The translations under genes were made by a program, and so were the position numbers. From Molanna angustata (taxonomy: Eukaryota > Arthropoda > Insecta > Trichoptera > Molannidae), in the NCBI GenBank assembly GCA_963576475.1, contig OY754978.1:14700218-14764217 (forward strand): DNA of 64,000 bases, given 5' to 3'. This document shows positions 57,395 through 64,000 of this stretch, in pieces. Below the pieces are notes generated by a model. That model had not been told where the DNA came from, searched no databases, and worked only from the letters and a program-made list of their open reading frames with translations. The number at the start of each line of letters is the position of its first letter. The stretch's first letter is position 1.

Positions 57395-57915
57395 TTCATG
57401 TGCACACTATTCTGTTTTTTTCAAAAGATAGAGGTAACTTACATTTGCCTCTTTACAAACGTCGTGACACTGCTGACATGGTTTATCTACTAAAAATCTT
57501 AAAAAGTCAAATCGACTGCCCAGATCTACTTAACAAAATAAATCTTAAGGTGCCTACTCAATCTCGACGCCAAAATCCCATATTCTTGTTAAAACAAGTA
57601 TCCACTAATTATCGACTAAATTCATTTCTTTGGCGTGTTTGTAACAATATAAATAATTCAATTCTTAACTCACCAGAATTTGATGTATTCCAGTGTAGTA
57701 TTACAGGGGCGAGAAATGTTCTTAGTGCTAAGTTCTTTAATTATATGTGATTTGTTTGTGAATATGAACTTTTTTAATGTAATTTAATATTTTCAAGTAA
57801 TATTATGTTTAAATATTACTATGCGGAGACTTATAATTAGCTGCTTAATTATTATCTAAATTGTATAACTGTAATGTATAGCTGTTAGTCTCCCAAAAAA
57901 TTGTAAATAAATAAA
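57395..57915 (+). pseudogene. LINE 3' end: RT C-terminal coding fragment and tail
   Basis: The frame 57400-57750 reads LPLYKRRDTADMVYLLKILK, then SQIDCPDLLNKINLKVPTQS and STNYRLNSFLWRVCNNINNS. This is the C-terminal region of CR1/jockey RTs. A short 3' UTR follows, ending TTGTAAATAAATAAATATA. The upstream RT is absent, so the copy is strongly 5'-truncated. The ATG at 57400 is not a true start. Confidence 0.8.
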
Positions 57916-58480
57916 TATATTTATATCTATCGAAACATTTATATATCAACTTAAAATCACTTTAAAAAATTGTGTGTTAAATATGAAAGCAACATAATTG
58001 TCTCGAAAAATCTTTGTATTGTTACTGTTATAAACGATAATGAAGACTTATAATATGTATGTCGAGAGAAGGGAATGTGGCATTTTTTTCTATCGGCCTA
58101 CTTAAATAAGAGCAACATGCCCTTCATATTATAATGAAAAAAATGGAAAACGAAAATATTTACACGCTTTTATGATTATTTCCATATTTTTAAGTACTCA
58201 CCTACTCTCTTTGTTATGTAAGTGAATGTAAAAGTAAAAGATTAATCGCATATTCAAATTTAAATCAAGTAAACAATAATATTACTAATGCATTTGCATA
58301 AGTAAAACTAACAGCTGATCTAAATTAATTAATATTAATGACAAAAAATCAAGTATTCAAATTTGAATAATTTAAAGATATTCTTACTTACTTACATGTT
58401 ATACAAATTCCATTATTATTAAATGGGGCATGATATAATTAGATTGTAAAACTAATGGCTTTAATTTTTGTTTGTGAATA
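57916..58480. other. Gene-free AT-rich DNA
   Basis: Nothing recognised. Confidence 0.4.
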
Positions 58481-58559
58481 TAAATTTAATAATCGAACAT
58501 ATCAATTTATTTTTATGCTTTTTATTTAATTCATCTCACAATCACAACACAAATAAAAT

Positions 58560-58760
58560 CATAATGAAATGAAAAAGAGTGTGCATGTGTATGTGTGCAT
58601 CTGTGTGTGTGCGTGTACCTACATGAGTAGTTTACAGTATTTTCTAGTTATTGTTGGAAAGCTTGTTATTGGCTCTCAATTATATATTAAAATTGTAATA
58701 TAAAAAATGTAAATGAGCTGTTGGCATCCCAAATAAATAAACAAAAAAAAAATAATTAAA
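58560..58760 (+). mobile_element. LINE 3' UTR and tail fragment
   Basis: GT-rich stretch, then GAGCTGTTGGCATCCCAAAT and AAATAAATAAAC, resembling the ending of the LINE at 57395-57915 (GCTGTTAGTCTCCC then an AAAT tail). Confidence 0.4.
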
Positions 58761-58834
58761 ATAACAAAAAGAAGTCCATGTAAATACTAACAAAAACTAT
58801 AAGATTATCTTACCAAAAAGATTATCACATATGC

Positions 58835-58902
58835 AAACAATGAGAAATCCCACCTTGCAACGCCTGTTTGGGTGTATTAGAAAAATGATTCTTTAAAAAT
58901 AT
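58835..58902 (-). mobile_element. LINE 3' fragment, related to 59030-59520
   Basis: ATCCCACCTTGCAACGCCTG then GGTGTATTAGAAAAATGATT matches ATCCCACTATGGCGAAGCCT then GCTGTATTGAGAAACATAAT of the neighbouring copy. Confidence 0.5.
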
Positions 58903-58967
58903 TAGTACCTACCTAGTTTAGCTTTGTTGATAATCGAATATATTAATTTAATATTCCGGAGAGACCG

Positions 58968-58980
58968 GAGGGGGGGGGGG
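58968..58980. repeat. Poly(G) tract
   Basis: An uninterrupted run of about 12 G, exceptional in this AT-rich window. Confidence 0.8.
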
Positions 58981-59024
58981 GTGGGAAATTGACAGGGAAC
59001 ACAAAGGAGAAGAAAAAGGGGAAT

Positions 59025-59520
59025 TTATTTTATTTTTATATTTTTAAATCCTTACAGTTTACTTAGTTAACAATAGGCACAACAATATGACAAAACATCA
59101 AAAATGTAAGGATCCCACTATGGCGAAGCCTAGGTAGGCTGTATTGAGAAACATAATCAAAATAGATTTAAAAAAAAAACTTTTTTTTTTCGCCATCAGA
59201 CTCAGATCCACCGAGTAGGTGAATTAAGAATTAGCAAAACATGAAGAATTATGAGCCATCCCCAAATGATCCATAAGAATCAACAACATAGCTACAAATA
59301 CACGGAACAGTATTTATATGATCTGATATATTTGGAAAGTTCTCACCTTGCAGCCATTTCTTCGCCTCTTTCCTGAAAGTAGTTGTAGGTTTGCTTTTTA
59401 TACTTACATTCGATGGTATACTATTAAATTTTCTTAGTGATACGAAAAAAGCAAGTCTCTGTGTAATTCTTCGTCTCCGCATGAGTCTTAAATCAATATA
59501 ATTTAATACCGTTATTTCTT
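59025..59520 (-). pseudogene. LINE 3' end on the minus strand
   Basis: The frame (59249-59482) reads RLAFFVSLRKFNSIPSNVSI then TTTFRKEAKKWLQG, the usual last residues of CR1/jockey-type RTs. A 3' UTR runs down to a TTTATTTTATTTTTATA tail near 59025. Confidence 0.6.
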
Positions 59521-60598
59521 TTATATAGGTTTTTCAATTTCATCTGTTGGAACAAAATAAACAATAATGAGTATTGATGCCATGGTAAAATATTGTACTC
59601 CTATACATAATACCGAATGATTGAGAATTTTTGCCTAAGGAGACCACAAATTAACCTTAGGTAAGTACACTAAAAGTGAAGGTGCGTAATTTAAGTTTTG
59701 TTCTGTAATACAAGTTTTAATATTACGCACTATTAAAATTATACAAATTATAAATAAGTAGGTATTGATAAATCAACTTATCTTGAACAATTTTATTTAT
59801 TACAAATCACCAGAGAGTTATTTGATACGAACAGTTTTACATTAGGAAAATTTTGATGAAAAATGTGACAGACTGTTTACTCTGAAAATATCATATATAA
59901 TAATAAAGCATTTGTTGTTTTACAAAACATTGAATTGTTTTATTTATAATATTTCATTTCCATCAAATATTCGTTCTTCTGTCACGTTCTAAAATATTGA
60001 GTTGTACAATTTTTGTTTAAGGCCCTTGTTAACGCATATGACCTTGGATGTGCTAACTACATACCTTCAATACCTTCTATTGTATGAAACACGAACAAAT
60101 ATTGTTTTATCACCAAATCTGTGGTATACAATATTTTATCGAGAAGAAAAGGTAAAATTTTGAGTTTTTTTAAATAAAAAGAATAGTAATTAAAAAATCA
60201 AGAAACTCAGTCGGTATATTATCATATTCTCTTTAGATTGGAGTGGGCCTTGTAGTTTTTTTTAGTTATTTACAGTAAAAAATAAAAACATGGTTTTACT
60301 AAAACTGATTTTACAAGAAAAGTATTTACCAATTAAAATTTCAAAAATCTTACGCAATAGAATAAATACATTTGTAAAAATAAACTGCTATTTATTTCAA
60401 AGATGTATCTTTTGAGGGTTCTGGGAAAAGACTTTCAAAATTAAATATTTACCCTACTATGTTCTTAAAGAATGTGTTCAATAGAAATGTCTTCATATAA
60501 GGCATGTATTGTCAACCTCCCTTGGAAAAAAATACACTCATTATGTTCATAGTGGTGCAGAATTTAATTTAGACCATAATTCAACGATTATTTTTCAG
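59521..60598. other. Gene-free AT-rich DNA
   Basis: No elements recognised. It ends with TTATTTTTCAG, the acceptor of the candidate exon at 60599. Confidence 0.4.
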
Positions 60599-60811
60599 GT
60601 GCTTCTACCTTTCAATTTTTCTTACACATCAAATAATAATGAACCTACAACGACTATGTTAAGAGATTTACAACATTATAAAGACGAACTTATACTTACT
60701 GTGAGAATGGGTGCAACTCGAATTGAAGATCAGATAAAACATTCATATAAAAACGCAACGATTGACTATAACCTATTGCACTCTGTTGACAAAACATGCT
60801 ATTTCTTGTAG
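60599..60811 (+). CDS. Candidate internal or terminal exon of a secreted protein
   Basis: After the acceptor TTATTTTTCAG the frame reads VLLPFNFSYTSNNNEPTTT, then LRDLQHYKDELILTVRMGA and TRIEDQIKHSYKNATIDYN, ending DKTCYFL and TAG at 60809-60811. There is an alternative donor GTAGGG at 60808. It has balanced, non-repetitive composition and two N-glycosylation sequons (NFS, NAT). The phase (0) matches the end of the signal-peptide exon at 39276, about 21 kb upstream on the same strand, so it may be its next exon. I do not recognise the family. The part of this open frame upstream of 60599 (from 60509) is presumed intron. Confidence 0.4.
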   Translation: MLLPFNFSYTSNNNEPTTTMLRDLQHYKDELILTVRMGATRIEDQIKHSYKNATIDYNLLHSVDKTCYFL

Positions 60812-61599
60812 GGAACGTTTTTCTTTTCTTTGATGTGTCTGACGTAACAAAAATATAGCATATCTCACGTTTTGTTATAATGACAGAGTATGTCCAACAC
60901 GCGATTCACATATTCTCATAACCCCCTTTGCATATTGCTGTTTTTTTACATCAATTTCGATCGCATTATTATTTCTCAGGCTTCATGTGCTCGGCTTTTA
61001 CTTGTGAAAACAAATACCTTTCTAAAAGCAATTAACTAGTCATGGAAATACTTTTCATTGTGTCTTGCAAAACCTACGGCATAGCAAGTGTAACTTAAAA
61101 AAGTTTTTCAGACATCTCAAACAGTATATTATGTTGTTTTTTGTGGTTTTCTTTTTAATCTGCCGTGTAAATTTCTTCTAATATTGTAATTAATTTCTCA
61201 TTGCTTAATTATTTTTTGTTGCAAGGTAATCATACAAGAATTACAGTTAGAAGTTCAGTGAAATGGTGTCAATGTAAAAAAATCGGTGGATGATTCCACA
61301 AGAGCAACAATAACTAGTTTTCGGCAAATAACTTGAGTAGTAAAGGAGACTGCACAGAGCGCAAATTTGGATTTTTTTCCATATTATTGATTTTATGAAC
61401 GGAATTAAATACAACACGATTTGGCATTCATAACTTTATTGTTCACTAGCTTTTATGTCCCGCCGTTGGCCAAGAATGTAAATTAGTGAAGGAATAAGCA
61501 ATCGTTTATATACCTACATAATATTGTCACACATAATTTTTTTAACCGTAGTATGAAAAGTTGTTTGAAATCTAATTGAGTTTAAGCGGTGTTAAATCT
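60812..61599. other. Gene-free DNA
   Basis: Nothing recognised. Any further exon of the preceding gene was not found. Confidence 0.35.
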
Positions 61600-62253
61600 T
61601 AAAGTGATGGCCACAATCCATTTGCTTTTATATATAAGCACATACAATTTCTGCACGCATGGACTATGGGAAATGATTTTAAATATGACTTATTATAAAA
61701 AGACAACGTCGTAAAGAGTTTGGATTTGGCCACAACCCCTATTTTTATATATTGTCATCGAACGCAAATAATGTGTTTTAAATATTTAGTAATTTTGGAT
61801 GATGGGAATAGGTTTAAAAATTGATTAAACAAAAGTACTGAAAATATTCTAGTGTTGGTCCCATCCCATTCGTTTTTATATTTTTCGTCAAGTGTGCATA
61901 TAGTTAATTATAGTTTTGCACAATAAAACTGATAGACTTAAAACTGACACATAAGTCTACATTACAGAAGAAAAAGACTTAAGCTATGTCAAATAGTTTT
62001 AAATATGAATATAAACGTTGTGAAGATCCAGCAATGGCCACAACCCCGATTTTTTATATATTTTCATCAAAATGAAATGTGTAGTTATTGAAAATTAAGC
62101 AATATATGATGATATAATAAATGGTGTAAATTTGATTGAACAAAAGTAATGAGAAGATTCTAGTGTTGGTCACATCCCATTCGTTTTTATGTATTTTCAT
62201 CAAGTATGCATGTTGTTTATAATATTTCGTTACAATAGACTATTAGACATAAA
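61600..62253. repeat. ~310-bp tandem duplication containing GGCCACAACCC-type blocks
   Basis: CTAGTGTTGGTCCCATCCCA near 61850 and CTAGTGTTGGTCACATCCCA near 62160 are about 310 bp apart. The preceding GGCCACAACCCC then TTTTTATATATT blocks (near 61730 and 62038) repeat at the same spacing. The block resembles the GGCCACAACCCACTCG end of family C. Confidence 0.7.
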
Positions 62254-62815
62254 ACTTATCCAAAAGACTAAATAAAAAAAGAAGTAGAAGTATAAAACTA
62301 TAACAAATAGTTTGTAATAAAAACTGACCCAATGGTCTACATAGAAGATGAAATAGAAGAATTACACATTAGGAAATGTATTATATAAAAAACTGACCAA
62401 AATGTCTCCATAAAAGAAGAAGAAGATGAATTGAACTATAGGAAATATTTTATATAAAATTCACCCAACATCTACATAAAATAAGAAAACGAAGAATTAG
62501 ACTAAAGGATAGTTTGTTTAAAAATAGTTTGTTTAAAAACTAACCAAAAGGTCTACATAAAGGAAGAAGAAGACGAATTAGACTATAGGAAATAGTTGGT
62601 ATAAAAACTCACCCAAGGTCTACATAAATTAAGAAAAAGAAAAATTAGACTATAGGAAATAGTTTATTTATGAACTGTCCCAAATGACTTCACAAAAGAA
62701 GAGGAAGAAGATTTAAACCCCAAGAAATAGTTTGTAGAAAAAATCACCCAAAGGTCTACATAGAAAAAAGAAGAATTTCACTATAGGAAATAGTTTGTAG
62801 GTATATTGAATGTGT
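62254..62815. repeat. ~68-bp minisatellite, about eight diverged units, purine-rich
   Basis: Each unit has CACCCAAAGGTCTACATA, a GAAGAAGAAGA stretch, then ACTATAGGAAATAGTTTGTA. An isolated earlier unit lies near 61930-62000 inside the 310-bp repeat. Confidence 0.85.
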
Positions 62816-63660
62816 ATTGTAGTTAACCTAAAATAGTTTAATAATTTTCCTATACAAAATCAATATATTCTTGGTTTTTAAGTAGTAAGTATTAGGTATG
62901 TAGGTACCTACCTACAATGATGTTCTAAATTAATTCGAATTCGATTTATAACAAATTTTATTTGAATATCAGAATGTGTCCGTTACCATAGTAACCATGT
63001 TCCAACATGTGAAAAATATCAAATTTTATGGAGACATTTTTTGAATATGTAGGTACCTACATTGGTTTGTTCGATGCCATAAAAATGAAAATTGTCAGAA
63101 AATTCAAATATTTTTAACAAATTATGCAATTTTATTACGCCTATATCTTTACTAATAATTAACAGACTTTTACAATATACGTCTTAAAACTTGCTGTAAT
63201 GTCTTGTGTTTCATTTTATTATTTCATAATTTTATTTATTTCAAAGGTTTATTATTTTCAAGAACATATTCATTCGGTAGGAAAATGAAATATTGTATGA
63301 AAAGATATTAAAATGGCGGCATTTATGTACAAAACGCTTACTTTAAAAATAAGTTAAACTTTATAATTATACAAAATATTCACCATGTTTTTCACTTAAA
63401 CGCTAAGTTATACTTGAACGTAAATTTTTATCGTGTAAATAAGTTCTTCTAACTTTAAAACTAACAGATATTTGCGTGCAAAATGTACACTTTTTTGACA
63501 GATACGACTTGGAAAATTTTGTATGAAAAAAATAATTATTGAAATATTTTTAAAATTCAGCATTTTTATCGCATTATTTTTAGCGTGACACTGCATCAGG
63601 TATACAGGTACACGTTCGCACATAAATTAGATTTTTAGATGCTCTTGGTTTTTCAGAAGG
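62816..63660. other. Gene-free AT-rich DNA
   Basis: No genes recognised. TAGGTACCTACCTAC near 62899 is a typical word of this genome. Confidence 0.4.
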
Positions 63661-63666
63661 CGTGAG

Positions 63667-63681
63667 ACAAACACACACACA

Positions 63682-63720
<39 letters not shown>
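63667..63720. repeat. (CA)n microsatellite
   Basis: About 50 bp of CA repeat with occasional T interruptions (CATACA). Confidence 0.95.
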
Positions 63721-63869
63721 TAACATTTTGATTGCTTTATTACTTTAGATTAACGCTCTGAATTCATAGTTAATCTGCACTGCCCCTATAATATACAAGT
63801 GAAATCCCTCCTTCGCGTTCGTCAATAATTAACTGACCTAGTCTTATCGAAAAATAGATTTTTTTTTAT

Positions 63870-64000
63870 TAGGTACTTCTCGGACAACTAACAGGTACTA
63901 TATCAAATATTAATTTAACACACACCCAATAACAAGTTGCCACATTCTGGATGCTTACGATATTAATCGTCTCACATAATATACAGACTGAAAACCGGGA
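63870..64000 (-). mobile_element. SINE-1, cut by the window end
   Basis: TACTTCTCGGACAACTAACA, then ACACCCAATAACAAGTTGCC and ATTAATCGTCTCACA match the SINE-1 body in reverse. The tRNA head would lie past base 64000. Confidence 0.8.

Noticed and set aside
63667..63720. Regular short repeats that might suggest a CRISPR array
   Set aside because: It is a simple CA microsatellite in a eukaryotic genome.

Overview
The window is AT-rich nuclear DNA from an animal with spliceosomal introns, almost certainly an insect. It holds jockey/CR1-, R1- and RTE-like LINEs, tRNA-derived SINEs, many small DNA transposons, and frequent TAGGTACCTA-type words of the kind common in lepidopteran and aphid DNA. I cannot fix the order from sequence alone. 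Nothing is prokaryotic: no operons, CRISPR arrays or rRNA. No endogenous virus was recognised.

Two host genes can be rebuilt exon by exon on the minus strand, with canonical GT/AG junctions and consistent phase throughout. The first, at 9306-20612, encodes an EXD2-type mitochondrial DEDDy 3'-5' exonuclease (nine coding exons, 599 codons plus stop). The second, at 24103-31226, encodes RPAP3 (Spaghetti in flies), the TPR co-chaperone of the R2TP/HSP90 machinery (nine coding exons, 520 codons plus stop). They are transcribed in the same direction about 3.5 kb apart and have no evident functional link. On the plus strand, 39193-39276 looks like the first coding exon of a secreted or membrane protein: a signal peptide, a GTAAGT donor and two upstream ORFs. 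A possible second exon in matching phase lies about 21 kb away at 60599-60811. A 60-nt first-exon candidate on the minus strand (48770-48829) is weak.

The rest is mostly transposon-derived. 1-2120 is a 5'-truncated LINE with reverse transcriptase and RNase H. 4870-7069 is an R1-like LINE inside a SINE, flanked by a 14-bp target duplication. 8092-8795 is an internally deleted Tigger/pogo transposon. The EXD2 and RPAP3 introns carry nested inverted-repeat elements and two SINE families. 31-39 kb is gene-poor, with LINE 3' fragments, a hAT MITE and a perfect 54-bp palindrome. 40171-43348 is a head-to-tail array of three ~1.05-kb units (called family H here). These have subterminal inverted repeats and a GT/GTCT-rich microsatellite, resembling non-autonomous Helentron (HINE/DINE-1-like) elements. 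A second repeat (family C) lies next to family H at two loci in the same relative order. 49732-52800 is the best-preserved LINE. 53.4-57.4 kb and 61.6-62.8 kb are tandem-repeat-rich, and the window ends inside a SINE.

The most interesting points are the family H array and its pairing with family C; a small MITE family with 9-bp target duplications, both copies sitting inside older inverted-repeat elements; and the unidentified secreted-protein gene.
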